Assembly: GCF_964355755.1 (NCBI RefSeq)
Contig: NC_092679.1
Location: 23,870,432 to 23,934,431 of the forward strand
Reading direction: 5' to 3'
Length of the DNA: 64,000 bases
From: Antedon mediterranea
Lineage: Eukaryota > Echinodermata > Crinoidea > Comatulida > Antedonidae
Shown here: piece after piece, positions 22,926 to 36,469 of the stretch
Position numbering within the stretch: position 1 is the stretch's first letter
Layout: each line of letters begins with the position of its first letter
Notes under the pieces: model-generated
What the model saw: only the letters and a program-made list of their open reading frames with translations
Told to the model about the DNA's origin: nothing
Databases searched by the model: none
Position numbers and translations under genes: made by a program

Positions 22926-23892
22926 CCCACAAGACAAGTAAGCGGAAACATTAAAGTTAACAACATTTTATTGTTTTTATAGATGATTTTCTTCAGTGAC
23001 ATTAGCTGAAAAAATAGAAAAAAACACATCATATTGTTGCTATATTTGAATTATAATGTTATAAGCAGTGTATATAATAATATTGCAATAATAGGCTACT
23101 GGTCTGTTGAAGTATAGTCTTTCTAAGTAGGCATGCTTGGAGGCCGAGACAATAACCCACAGCGAGCGAAGAAAAAAACTAAAAAAAGACGTAATATTTA
23201 ATATCAATGTTTATATTGTTTCTTTAGCAGCAAGCAAGCAGAGTTTAATGCTGTTTACCCGATTATTATATAGTATAGATTTCTCTAGTATCATATAGGA
23301 ATATTTGGTAATACAAGATCACTAACCTTACATCATGATACGGGCACGTCATTGTATGAGATGTTACTAATATTCCTATGATGTGCAAATATTGTAGTAT
23401 GTGGAGATACAGCACTGAGACTCGTGTATATTGCTCACTTACATTAACTATCTGTATGTAGCAGCCATTAAAGTAGATCCATAAGACAACACTTTTTTAA
23501 GCTCGAATAAGTGATTAACTGCATCTGAGAAGAAGAATAAATATTGACGTAAATTATCAAAATAAAAGCACTTGATTGTTGAATGAAGCCTTCCAGTATA
23601 ATCACCTTGTTTATATTATAACTTATTAATGTCCGTGAAGATCAGCTTGAGTATTGTTCGTAACGACGTGCTGTATAAAGATGAGTATGTTCTAAACACA
23701 TGGTTAACAAAGAATCAAGGTCTAATAACTCCACATAACAATAACAACACAGTAGATGTTGGACCTTTGTATAACAGAAGATGTAAACTCGAATATTGCT
23801 GTTTAAGCTTACACACTTACTACACTGTGGATTATAAAAATGAATAATACACGTATAGTATTCTACGTAAAGTGCATGATACAATTACTCAG
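22926..23892. other. 5' flank of the K2P gene
   Basis: Likely holds the promoter and any non-coding 5' exon of the minus-strand channel gene, but no TATA-type or initiator site stands out. A short dispersed repeat (AGTATCATATAGGAATATT, near 23288) recurs as AGTATCATAGGAATATTGG near 39698. Confidence 0.4.
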
Positions 23893-24076
23893 TAAAGCTT
23901 GGTTCCCACTAGAACGTAACGCAAGGACGTAAACGCAACGCAAGCGTTTTAACCAATGACAAGCGAAGTTATAGACAGTTAGCAATCACAAGCCAATAAG
24001 CCATCGCTTGTGATTGGTCAATTCACTTGTATTGCGTTACGTCCTTGTGTTGCGTCGCTAGTGGGAACCACGCTTA
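23893..24076 (+). mobile_element. MITE family 2, copy 1
   Basis: Starts AAAGCTTGGTTCCCACTAG and ends CTAGTGGGAACCACGCTTA. The interior carries paired inverted blocks: CGTAACGCAAGGACGTAAACG, ACCAATGACAAGCGAAG, and CACAAGC...GCTTGTG around ATTGG. It is highly similar to the copies at 25032-25202 and 43308-43491. Confidence 0.85.
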
Positions 24077-25031
24077 AGTTTAGACCAGCACGTTTGCTGT
24101 GTATTAGATAATAAAAAATGAAATTAAGTAAAATGATAGTTATATAGCTTATGTTGTTATTGTAATATACAGAGTCCCTTGTCATTCTGATGTTTACAAT
24201 GTTTTATTATTATTATTATCATTGTTATACTGGGTAGCCTCTTCAGTCAAAGACTGTGCTTCCAGAGGGCCCATAGTGTATAGTACTATGATGAGTTTGT
24301 GACAGTGGCTGTGTGTGAACAAGTAGGCCTACACATGGCTTCGATGGATACGTTTCGTCTTCGATGTGTATCAACAAGAACCTCTCTAATTATACATATT
24401 CGGAAACTTTCTTTCTATCTACTTCAGTCAAAATCGGTACGGATCGATATCATCATTTGTGCCCCGGAGGCACGTATTACGTAATTTTAAATATCACTTA
24501 GAGAGACAGTATAGATTATTTTCATCAATATTATTGTTTCCAAGACTTGCTTCACGGCTATGCTCCATTACCGCTGTCCGCCGATACAATTATTACATGT
24601 GGTGCTGGAAAAATTAAGCAACTAAAGTAAAAGTGAATACATTGAAACTTCTGTAAATAATCTACAAAACATGTTCATTTGCAATATACATAATTAAAGA
24701 TAGTTTTCATTGGTACTTTGACCAATCACGATGCAATGTATCATAATACATCCCGTCGTGATTGGTCAAATTACGTCGCGATCCACTTACGTACGTCCAA
24801 TCTAGACTTAGGCTAGCCCTTCCGCAGGGAAAAGTCAAGTTATCAACGGATGTAGGCTTACATTTTCTTCTCAATTTTACCAACAACATTATAATACGAT
24901 ATAATACTCATCTCACTCGTATTAAGTTGCCATACGCAAACAATATACAAACAGCAAACAGTAAAATTAATGATTACGCGCTTACTTTGAACATGATTAG
25001 GCCTATACCGTTCTTGTTTTCTCAGCAAAGT
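24077..25031. other. Non-coding stretch with a hairpin
   Basis: TTTGACCAATCACGA (24717-24731) is perfectly inverted at 24756-24770 around ATGTATCATAATACAT. The sequence resembles the inner ATTGG/CCAAT part of MITE family 2 and may be a solo core. Nothing else is recognised. Confidence 0.5.
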
Positions 25032-25202
25032 TACTAGCGACGCAACGCAAGGACGAAACGCAACGAAAGTGAATTGACCAATCAAAAGCGATGGCTTATT
25101 CGCTTGTGATTGCTAACTGTCTATAACTTCGCTTGTCATTGGTTAAAACGCTTGCGTTGCGTTTACGTCCTTGCGTTACGTTCTAGTGGGAACCAAGCTT
25201 TA
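25032..25202 (-). mobile_element. MITE family 2, copy 2 (reverse orientation)
   Basis: Runs from CTAGCGACGCAACGCAAGGA to TTCTAGTGGGAACCAAGCTT. It is the reverse complement of copy 1 with few changes. The left terminal GGGAACC part is missing. Confidence 0.82.
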
Positions 25203-28200
25203 GTATGCTACTTAAATTGCAGGAAACGCAATTATGCTAGCTCACAATTAGCGCCTTTGGGTGTATCGTGTAAGTGTTCTCTGCAATATAACAACATTAA
25301 GTATATGTCATCAACTATGAGGCACAAACTACTGTACATCAGTTGTGTCTGGGGAGGCCTACGGAGTCTAAATGCATCTTACATATTAATTTATAAAATT
25401 TAAATAATATAATCACTACATTACTTACAAATTGTGTGCGAAAACAAGAAAAAACTACAATTGACAATTGAATACGGTTTATAATCCGAAAAGACTTGTT
25501 CCACCACCGAACACCACAGACGATTTTCATTTCGGATTAATATGTAACATTCACGTTTTATAATTGTATCGTGTAACTGTATTGCATTGTATACTAAATG
25601 TTGAATAAATACGATCGAGTCTCAAACATAAGATATGAAATTACAAGGTAAGGAGGTCTCATTCCAACAGAGGCCTACAGCAAAACGTTAAATCTAACAA
25701 TCGGCTTACAGATGTAATGAGAGATAATGTATTCATGTATCTGTATAGTTTACGATTTTATTAGTGACTTTTTGTACGAAATATGAAAATATAAATTATT
25801 TATATGAATAAAAAACGAAAGCATCTGATTGACACTATAGGCTACGAAAAGAATATTTAAAGGCCCCAGTAAGGTGACATTTTACCTCACTTTCAACTTC
25901 AACAAATGGCAATGAATCAATTGGCAATCGAATGTAAAAAGGTGATAACACTTAATTAAAGTGTTTAACTCATTAATAATTACATTATTAATCACGCACT
26001 TATAGCTTTTTATTTATTTATTTTTTAAATTTATTTCTAAACATATTTCTACTGGATGACAATATCAACGTTGTCCCATAAAGGGGACATTGTTGTTTGA
26101 TTGTGGTTTCGGTAAAACAAGAGAACACCCCCTCTCCACAAAGTCAGCACAATCGTAAATGATTTTTTTGGTAACGATATTCCTAATTGGTGTCCACCCA
26201 TAATTTAATTCTATCCGCAGACTAAAGGAGAAAGAGGAATTAGTACCCCACAATAACATTCATTATAATCAATCAAGCAGGAACAGCTCATACCAATTCC
26301 ATAATAATAAGATTTCGTAAACATCTTCTTGTTTACACTAATATTCGCATGTGTTTAAATTATCATTTCTCATCTGTCGCAGCCGACGAATGCTAATTCA
26401 AGTCTCATAATATCTATTTAGGCAAACACTTCATAGTGTAACGATAATTATTCAGTCTTTGAAAAGCTATGGTGATTATGAAGCTGCTAATGCATTCTGA
26501 ATTATTGAAAATAAGATTAAATTATATCTAAAATGCGTAATATAATAATAAAATTTTAATAACCACTGATGCGTGAATAAATTAAACTAAACGAAAACTG
26601 ATGATGTGTTTGTTTTTCTACCTGTCTTTATGGTATTGTAACATTAATAATTAAATTCAATTATATTGATTAAATTATCATCGGTGTCTAAAACTGATGT
26701 TTGCCGCTGGTGCGTCACTAAATCATTTGTAGGCAAGCTGTGTACATTTATAGCGCTTGATATACAAACAATTATAATGTGTAAAATAATAAAAGTACTT
26801 CTGAACACATTTTTCGTTACTGAAATAAGTCTAATTTCGACAATTTCGGCTATTTCTCCCTATACTACTCTAGGCAGTTGAAAACGTTGAGAGATGTCAG
26901 CAATTTCTTCCATGTGTTGTTATTTCGTAACTGTATCTTTTACTTTAAAGATATATTTCCCCAAAAAACATGAAAATGTACCATTTTGCCGAATAAGGTT
27001 CCTCACTTCCGTAGACTGTTCAATTAGTAACAAAAATAATCACCATTGACAATTTTTAATCATTTGAGTCATTTAAAGTTATTTTCAGCTAAATATTCCA
27101 TCTCCATAAAAGAATCAATATGATGAGACATTAAAATGGCATTATTCAATCAACAATGTAAATATTATTGGTACATGGGGAAAATTATATAGATTGAATG
27201 TTTTTGTGAATTTTGAATGTAAACTTAAACAAAAGCTATTTCAGGTAATGTATTGACCATGTGACCATGAATAAATGAATACGGAATGATTGCTTTGATC
27301 TTTAAAAGTAGGCCTACTCCATATAAAACAGTATACTACGTGAAAATACTGGTATTCTAAACAGGTTTTATCACTAAAAAATATATAACACAATACACTT
27401 AATATGTACATATAGACACTGACGCATAACCATGAATATTGATTTTACTTTCTTACTTTGCGGTTGTACCATAAGTATGGAATATTCACTTAAAGAAAAT
27501 TAACTTAATGGAAAAAGGCTTTAAGGAAATAACATGTCAAGGTCTGTATGAAAAAAGGCATACTTGGAAAGTCAGTACTGTTGGGTGTCGAAAGAAACTC
27601 CTGGATTGAGAGGAAGAAGGAAGCAAATATAAAAAGATATACAGAACTGTCATTGTAAAATTTTAATAATAAGAACTTATTTCTCTATTTTGTTTTCAGC
27701 ATTCAACTTTTGTTTATGTTTTCTGCTTGCAGAAACATTACCCGCGATAAAAGAGCTTTCTTAAGTCAAGTTAAACACATATATAGTTCGTGGATTAGTT
27801 TTTAAGATCTTTGTTATGTTTAGGGGCCTACTGTTTTATGTTGATAGGAAGTCCGAAAGAAAGAGAAATAAAAGTATAACATTGTTTGATGTACACCTCT
27901 ATTACAAGATCGCGTTGGTTCGAAAGTTACCGATTGAATAAAGTTATCTTATTTACACGCTAAAAACATTACAATTGACTCTTTAGACATTTTCTGGGGG
28001 TTTTTTTTGACCATTTTATGACCAATATTTAGCTTATAGCCAATAATTGATTAAGAAATCAATTGTCTCTAACATGAAGAATAGATCTTTAATTGGAATA
28101 TATGATAACCTTAAGCAACCTGATCAACATTATATACTAGGTCAATAACCTATCAGGCAAGTAGGACTCATAAGTTCAAAAACTTACCACCAGCTGAGGA

Positions 28201-28488
28201 ACATGGTATTGGATATGATACTGTAGTAAGAAAAACAACCTATCAAGTTTGTTATTAATAATTATATAACATCAACGCTGAAGATGGATAACTCTATAAC
28301 CATTGACTATTAATTAACCAGCATTGGATTACTAAGTATATACTTGCCATATAGTAGGCCTACTTGTTATTATCTTCGTCGACTGCTATATTGTTATCTT
28401 TTCTGCGACTGGTGTTGTTTTGACAGATTTCTATGAGGAACCATGTCTTACAAGAAAGAATTCGCTAACGTTTGGATTGGAATTAATT
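25203..28488. other. Non-coding stretch, no features recognised
   Basis: AT-rich. Open frames here are short and lack splice-site or family support. Confidence 0.5.
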
Positions 28489-28548
28489 GAGGTCGGTTCG
28501 ACCCAGTTAAGTTGTTGCGAGGTCGGTTCGACCCAGTTAAGTTGTTGC
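28489..28548. repeat. Perfect 30-bp tandem duplication
   Basis: A unit beginning GAGGTCGGTTCGACCCAGTT occurs twice head to tail with no mismatch. The unit contains the near-palindrome GGTCGGTTCGACC. Confidence 0.9.
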
Positions 28549-29432
28549 GTGTTCCGTGTAGACGTAAGTCTAATATTAATCGAATACGTTCATGTATAAC
28601 ATGAATTAAACCTACATAAATAGAATTTACCTATTCCTAAATTACACAAAAAAAGCTACATTAACTTACTCCATTTCATGGAACGGAAGACGGCCGGCGA
28701 CGTTTTGTTGAAATGGAAATTCATGTACAAAATTACACGGTCCCTTTTCTGTGTAACAAACCAAGCTTTCTTTAGCTTTAGGCTGGAATAAATATCCAAA
28801 CTGAATTAATTATACCATAGGCATACGTTTTGGATTAGTTTAACTTATTAGTACTAGATGGCACGCTCGCTTCGCTCGCGTACCATCTAGGTCGTGCCCA
28901 CAGATGGTTCTCGAATACACAGTATTTCCAGCGAGAAAAAAATGGAGATTTCAAACAGTGTACGTACCGCAGGACTATAATACATATTGTCGTTTACAGA
29001 AACGAATAAATATACACAATGATTTATGTAGTCAACCAAAATTAGCACCCTGGGAATTACTTCCGAGAGAAAAACAAAATGAGTCAAATTTTTTTATTTG
29101 GACTCATTTAAACAAACCCAATTTGTGTTTTGTATGTAACATTAAGGGTTGAGGGATGGGGGAAGAAGATGGGTACAAAGAGGAAACATTTTAAAATATA
29201 TTCTTATCCACTCAGTAACGAAATATTGTTTTTAATGTTTTATAGGCCTATAAATAATATACCACTAAATACAGTAAAACATTTACGATTTAATACGGTA
29301 CTTTGTTAAAACTCTCACTGTCATAGTCGATTGAAATAGTAAAGTACACCACTACGACGTTTATATATTTTTAAATTATTAATTAATACAAACGTTGAGA
29401 AGCAACTGTCAGTAATAACATTTATTTATTTG
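28549..29432. other. Non-coding stretch
   Basis: Contains the short hairpin CGCTCGCTTCGCTCGCG near 28865, flanked by GATGGCA and its approximate inverse ACCATCT. The 82-codon frame at 28904-29152 has no supporting features. Confidence 0.45.
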
Positions 29433-29955
29433 TATATTATATGTTTATAATCTAACAGTAGGGCCTACCCACACTCACAGTAATAAAGTTTATTTGTATA
29501 TATTTTTATATTACATCTAACAGTACCAACACTCACAGTAAGAAATTTGCGATTCAAATTGTGATCAAAAGTGGTTAATACCTTAACAGTATTGTACAGC
29601 ATTGCAATACTATTTATGTTTATTCTCCAAGGGGGCCCATAAATCTAAATCTATACCTCTATGGTTAAACCAAATAATTTGGAATGTTTATTTCTATATT
29701 ATATGTTTAGGCCTATAATCTAACAGTAGGGCCTACCCACACTCACAGTAATAAAGTTTATTTGTATATATTTTTATATTACATCTAACAGTACCAACAC
29801 TCACAGTAAGAAATTTGCGATTCAAATTGCGATCAAAAGTGGTTAATACCTTAACAGTATTGTACAGCATTGCAATACTATTTATGTTTATTCTCCAAGG
29901 GGGCCCATAAATCTAAATCTATACCTGTATGGTTAAACCAAATAATTTGGAATGT
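29433..29955. repeat. Recent tandem duplication, about 261-bp unit
   Basis: The segment from TATATTATATGTTTATAATC to AATAATTTGGAATGTT occurs twice (about 29433-29693 and 29694-29955) with only a few differences. One difference is a GGCCTA insertion in the second copy, which turns TTTATAATC into TTTAGGCCTATAATC. Non-coding. Confidence 0.93.
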
Positions 29956-30462
29956 TCCATTCATCACAAATCAATACATTTGTAAAAACGTATATTAAAT
30001 GTATCAAAATAGTATTTTTTAAAGAAAATCGGCCTGTCTTCAACATTATGATGCTGTACTCGAACTGTTCAACCGGTTTTCAGCTATTAAAAACAATTAT
30101 CGTAGGAGGAGATAGGAAAATGCGAAGCCTCCTCGCATTTTTGTGGCGGGTATTTTTCAAGACGGACATCCATTAGACAGTGTATACCACGATCGGAAAA
30201 CACCCCTATTTGGGGCAAATCGTTGAACCTAAATTCGTTTTAATCGTCAATAACTAATTATCTAACTTAATTTAATTAGTAAACAGGGTTACATCAGGTG
30301 GTTAAAATCAGTACCGAAAGTACCAACCAACTTTATATACCACCGTGTAAAAATTCTAGAAGTAAGGCGCGATTTACCGAATTTTGCCCTTACGTAAATT
30401 TATATATAGATTAATAATTCGGAGCAATATGTTGACTTTAGTCGTGTAAATTGTTCTATCTA
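29956..30462. other. Non-coding stretch
   Basis: No exon recognised. A small hairpin, AAAATGCGA-AGCCTCC-TCGCATTTT, lies at 30117-30141. Confidence 0.45.
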
Positions 30463-30509
30463 AATTTGTACAGCCCATTCGTTTATTAAACGAATGGGCT
30501 GTACAAATT
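30463..30509. repeat. Perfect 47-bp palindrome
   Basis: Two 23-bp arms, centred on CATTCGTTTATTAAACGAATG, with a single T between them and no mismatch. Confidence 0.95.
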
Positions 30510-33500
30510 AAGGCCATGTTCAATAATGAAAACCAATGAAATAAAATTTATATGAATACATTTTTACAAAAATCATCTGAGAACTTATTAGTCCTGATCC
30601 CTATGTCAAAAAAAAATGTGCCTTCGTGTGCAAATCATGAGGAAAGTGTAAACATTGTGTTTTATAAATGTTTGAAGCATGCTGGTTATAAAAACCCATG
30701 TTGTTCTCAATTCACATTTTGACCTCTGACCTCAATTTGAATATGGTTATATCTTTACAAACTCAATTAATAATTAGTATGCAATATTGCTTTTCTTGTA
30801 TTAAAAGTAGTAGTATTATAGTTCAACGATATTTTATTCATGAAATAAATGATTCACAATGCCTTCAGCTTTTGGAAATTAAATCTATTTGCAATTAATT
30901 GACAGTCACTTTATGTTGAAAGTGCTAAGCTGCCATTGTGATAAAGACCCGGATTTATATATAACATACGCGCGCCAGTCCATTATTTTAACAAGTCATT
31001 TTAAACATGTTTATTTACATTATACAGTTTATATTTTGTCTTTTCTTTGTTGAGGTTTGGTTATTTTATTTAATTGTTTGTTGTTGATATATGTGTTCAC
31101 TCATAAGCCAGAATAGGCTGGTCTTGTAATTTAAACGGTAATCTCTTCTTTCTTGATCACATTTGCCGACAGAAGAAGAGATTACCTTCCTAAATGTACT
31201 TAACCTAACCCTCTAAATAATCTCTCTCAACTAATAAAAAAAAACACGCTATTGATACCTCGAACCCAGGGTTCCAGTGTCATAGAGTAAACCCTTTACC
31301 ACTCGACCAAACATTTTGGTTGGGATAGTCACGTCAATTGACTCTGATGGCATGGTTGTTCAGTCTAGTGTGACCGTATATTCAAATGAGGAAAATGTGA
31401 CCGAGGAAGAATAACTTACTAATTTAAACAAGAGTGTGATTAAATAAATAGAATATACGAAAATAAATATACGAACATATACGTGGTCTTTGATACAGGG
31501 AAGCCCCGGATTTAAAGTTGATATTATTTTATTGTAAAATATAAACCTTTGAAACAACATTGATAATAAAATATAATTATTTTCGAAAGCGGTGAGCACG
31601 GAGGTGTTACAAGACTTTATCGTAATAAGATAAGAAAACCTGACTCATTTATATGTACATTTTAGGCATTTTTCTCAAGAACAATCAATTTAGCATAGCA
31701 AAAAATACCGTTGAATGTTTTATTAAAAATATGGTAGTTACCGGCTGTGTACTTTGTTATCTTACAACTTCAGAAAGCCACCATGTTATTTCAGAGAGCT
31801 AATATTAGTTCACGCTGGTCTTTCTGCCAACATGACAAATGCAGCATGCATATAGGCAGACGCAATTCAGTCTCAGTTTATTTAGCATTTATACCTACAT
31901 AACTCTGTATAATCAGCTTGCATGCGAATTTTATTGTTATCCTATAAATCTTAATAAATCAAAAAATGAATCATTAATATTTACATATTTATAATCCTTG
32001 TTTGTTTTACGCAAAAAAGATAAAATAGTTATGATCAATAAAATTGTTTTTGTTTAGTTTTGCGTAAATATGTAAATTTTAAATTGATTTTTGGACACAG
32101 CTGGGGACAAACTGTAAATGTTAATTTTGATTTTGTGTCGCTAAAGTCGCTACAGTGTTTTACATTATTTTACTTGATAAAGAAAAAAAATTAACAAATC
32201 AGAAAACAAAAATACTAAATGATTGATAATGTTTACTAATGGTATCATACTAACGGTTACAATTATGATATTAATGAGGGGAAAACACAGAAAATAATAT
32301 AAAGAAAAGGTAAAAAATGTTTAGAAATTATATAATAAAACATTGAATAAATAAAGGTGGTGTTGAACCACAAAAGATAAAATTCAATTCACTTTTATTT
32401 CAGAACAAAGTCCATATCCATAACACATAACAATATTCTAAAAAATAAATGTAAGTAATTAAAAAAATCTATACCACATGTCGCACATAATAATGAAAAA
32501 TGGAAATAAAGTTAAGTGAATAACGGCAGAAAATGAAATACACAACTAATAACAATAAAATAATAAAAATATGAATAGATCTCATAACATATTCAAACAG
32601 CTACACATTTTGCTTCAATAAACGTTCGGTAAGATAATAATATAAACAAAGTACACGAAGGTTAAATGCTTTTGTAATTCCACAATTATCTTGAATCTTA
32701 AGTACAGAACACAAAACTACTTACAATCTCAATTTAAGTTTAGTTTTTATCTCAATTCTCTGGAGTGATGATTCGTTATGAAGTGTAATATGTGATATTC
32801 TGGTGTAAGTTGCACGTACTAGTGGCCATACCAATATCGACATGTAGAGATACATAAATTGATTCGATCCTGAAGGTTTACAAATGAGTGTTATAATAAG
32901 ATATTTCCTAGAAACAGCAACAACTTCATCTCCAACTATTTCCGGACTAATTACATTTTTTTTGTACCTTCTTATCTTATTGCATTTCAGTATCCTTTTA
33001 CGTATCACTTTCCATATATTGATCGTAACACATAAAGTACTGGTAAATTGTATATTTCGTAATTCTTCAATCTCCAACGTGTTATAGTTTAACACCTAAT
33101 GACAACTTGTAATTAGAATAATGGTTGAAGTATAAGATTGAGTACCAAGGGAGATGACATCAAATATTAGATTACTTTCAATTTTGCCTAAAAGGTATAT
33201 TGAATTCATTTCAATCATTACTAGAGCATTGCTAATTATTACTAACTAAAAAAAACCAAGTATATCAATCTATGTGTAGAAAATGTATAAAAACCTTCAA
33301 CAACGATCGTGTGACGTCATTCTATTAATTGTTCATTCAGTCTTATAAGATGAAATAAAATAATTGCTCACTTTTGCACATGTATCAGAAAAGATTAATT
33401 CCTTCCCGCGTTTATGACATTTTAAAGGATTTTTTGATGAATTTAATTATTTTGGACGAAGTGAGAGACTACTATTAAATTAGAAAACAATTACTACTAT

Positions 33501-33773
33501 TATGTTTAATAAAAATTCGACACAATAATCATGCGTGTCCAGAGATTAATATGGGCAAAGCCTAACACAGGAGATCATCGCCCAAAGCCCTGGATCAATA
33601 CATGTAAAAATGAACTTGCACTGATGAAGGGCTAGGGTTGCCCGAAAGCTCTGTTAACTTTTTACTTTATCGTTTTGATTTAGCTTTTTACTTTTTTTCT
33701 TATATCCCTTGAGATCCAGCCATTGATACCCACAGCATTGTCATTTTTTCAGTTATTTGCCTTTGGAAAATAA

Positions 33774-33809
<36 letters not shown>

Positions 33810-34638
33810 AAAGTGTAAGTTTGATTAAATCAGAAAAAATTGTTTCGTAATATTATTTCAACTATAACGGTAAACTTATTTTATAAACTAGAATGCATAC
33901 AGTAAACATGCATACAGTATAATATAACTGTCCCTATACATAAAACTCTCCCGCCCTCTCAAACCGAAATTAAAAATAACAATGGTGAGTTTTGAATAAA
34001 TGCATGACTGTGACCATTTCCATTGCAAAATGTAACTAAATGTACCCTAGATGAAATATAATGGATCAACTGTGCCAAGTTTGGCGAGATTCGGATAGTG
34101 TGGCCTACTGTAAATAGTTGTTGAAGAGTTGTGACCATGTCCTTCAAAATCGAACTCGAAATTTTATGTTCAAGTTTGGTGAGATTCGGATAAAAAAACT
34201 AAGTTGTTGACAAAGAAACAACTGGTAATCAAATATTTTTCCTGAGGTTACCCATTTGTATATTTCTATCGGTTGCTAACAGTGTCTCGTTAAACCTGTG
34301 ACATTTTAGTATAATGCTGAATAATTGGACTAATGTTACCCATGACGCTGACTGATAATTGATAATATCGATGATTTATGCATTTTATTCGAAGTATATC
34401 ACTGTTACTCACTACACGATTTTTCTAGCAAATCATATCATAACGATTTTTATTCATAATTCTTCGGCCGATACGCAAACTTCTCCGGCAGACAGGAAGC
34501 AGTGAGCAGTTCTATGATCTGCACAGCCCGTGTGTGAGCAGCATGTAAATGTGCTTACTTGTTATGTTTAAGTCTTAGGTAACGATCGATGATAAACAGA
34601 TAAACGTATATCTTTCTTACATAATACAAACAAAATTT
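30510..34638. other. Non-coding stretch with small repeats
   Basis: Holds the inverted repeat GGTAATCTCTTCTT (31137-31150) with its inverse at 31173-31186, an (AT)n microsatellite at about 33777-33805, and a minus-strand tRNA-like block near 31255-31310. The 124-codon minus-strand frame at 32721-33095 is the longest unexplained frame in the window; no family is recognised. Confidence 0.45.
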
Positions 34639-34859
34639 AAAATGTTTTCATTCTAGAACTATAGTACAACCATTTATGCTGCCTTTGACAAAAAGAATAT
34701 TTTCAAACGTCTGATCAATGACGTCATGATTAGTAAGAGCAATAGCATGACGATACACGCGATTTTATTGTTCTTATTTATCATGACGTCATTTGAGTAG
34801 GTCTAAATCAAAGGCAGCACATGTGGTTATCTATCATTTAGTTATAGAATGAGAACATT
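34639..34859. mobile_element. MITE-like imperfect palindrome, about 220 bp
   Basis: The left side AAATGTTTTCATTCTAGAAC...TGCTGCCTTTGA is matched in reverse by TCAAAGGCAGCA...GTTATAGAATGAGAACATTT. Centre blocks TCAATGACGTCATGATTA and ATCATGACGTCATTTGA are also inverted copies. No copy was seen elsewhere in the window. Confidence 0.6.
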
Positions 34860-34941
34860 TCTTAATTCCTTTTTTTATGCAAGGAAAATTAATTTATCTT
34901 GTTATCGTCGATCGTTATCGTCCTACAGTGTGTCCAGTCCG

Positions 34942-35049
34942 AATAAAACTACAATAAGTCTATAATTGTTGATGGATATTTAAAAATAATAAACAGAAAA
35001 CGTAAAAAAACGACGACATATATTATTATAGACTTATTGTAGTTTTATT
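34942..35049. repeat. Inverted repeat with perfect 23-bp arms
   Basis: The arm that starts AATAAAACTACAATAAGTCT (34942-34964) is exactly inverted at 35027-35049, with a 62-base AT-rich spacer. Confidence 0.92.
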
Positions 35050-36469
35050 GAACGTTAAGCGTGTCGTGTTATCAATTATGTTAGCACGGTAATCAAGTAC
35101 AAAATCGTGATTCAACATGTTCAAAAGCTATTGCATGCTTAAATAATAATAAGTAGGCTTTAATACATCAGTAGTGTTAGAAAAAAAATGAAACATTACA
35201 ATCAATAATAGTGAGAGCCATAACCATTAATGTCTAATTTTGAAATGGAAATACTGTATAATGCTTTGTCCTGAGCATACCATGGTACTTTCAAATCAGA
35301 CTTGCCATATAAAAACAAGATGCATTTATTCGCCTTGTTGATTAGTTTGATATATTTGTATATATACATAATATATATTGCCTTTTGGTAATTCTAGTAG
35401 TAAACAAGTAGTAGAATACAACACGCAAGATATCCTTCAAAAAAATTAAACAATATTGACAGTATAACTATTTTATCTACACTTTTTCCCTATTATAAAT
35501 ATTGGGGAAAAAAGTGTATGTTGATATTGTAATAATATTTGTTATGCTTATTTCACGGTGCTTCTTCTGATTTACCGCTAACGAAAAATATTTGGGTTTA
35601 TTATCAATGTTGTTTGCAATGGTTTATGCTTTATAATATACCGCTACCAATAGAAACTATAACTGGAGCTAACCTTTAAAAAAGAATTATACACACTAAC
35701 CTATTTTGTTCTTTCATTTCCGTTTTATTATCGTAATAATATCTGCGACGCGAAAAATGTATACGTTCAATAAATCAGTTGGTGAATATGATTCGCCGTG
35801 TAGAATTAAAACCGGCTTTATATTGCCGGCTTTATACATATTTTTCTGACCAGATATGCTGATGCTTTAGTGTTTTATCTAATTACAATAGTGTAAAAAA
35901 AATATGTATTGCTAGAATTAAAAATAAATTACTGTCATACGGGCTAAGAAATTATTTAAAGGTAATATTTCATCGTGAATAAAGAAATTGTTGAAATAGA
36001 GAGAAAGAGTACAATATTTATGTTAGCCCTTGTAAATCACTTTAATTCCTTTAGCTATACTTCACTATAACACACATACCTTCTTCTCCTTTTTTCTTTC
36101 TTAGTTTCCCATAACACGATCTCCTTTAGGCTACTTTCTTTGATTCACATAGCACTCCTTCTCTTTCTCATATCTTTTCTATAAATGCCTTTCCCTTCAT
36201 CATCCATCCAACAATTCATTTCTCATGCATGTGTCTCCTCCAATCAGCTTCTTCACTTTACTAACTTTTAAACCTCTCTCTACCAATCAGAAACATACAC
36301 ACAATCGTTCTTTGCTCTTCTCTGCAACACTGACTTCACATGGTAGCTCTAAAAACAAGTTCAATTAGTGAAAAATGAAAATAGAAAAGCACAATATACC
36401 GTATACACTCTATAACCTGTGGCGTTCTCATATACAGATATTGATTATGTGTGAATATTTGGTTGGCTT
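35050..36469. other. Non-coding stretch, nothing recognised
   Basis: AT-rich; a pyrimidine-rich section (about 36065-36260) has no gene features. Confidence 0.45.

Noticed and set aside
28904-29152. 82-codon plus-strand frame
   Set aside because: No acceptor or donor, no recognised domain, and an overlapping frame on the other strand.
31255-31310. Minus-strand tRNA-like block ending CCCTGGGTTCGAGG
   Set aside because: It has a B-box-like core and GGTCGAGTGGTAAAGGG, but no acceptor stem pairs; at most a SINE remnant.
32721-33095. Minus-strand 124-codon frame
   Set aside because: Longest unexplained frame, but its composition matches AT-rich background, it has no recognised domain, and no adjoining exon could be joined. 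A translated search against proteins would settle it.
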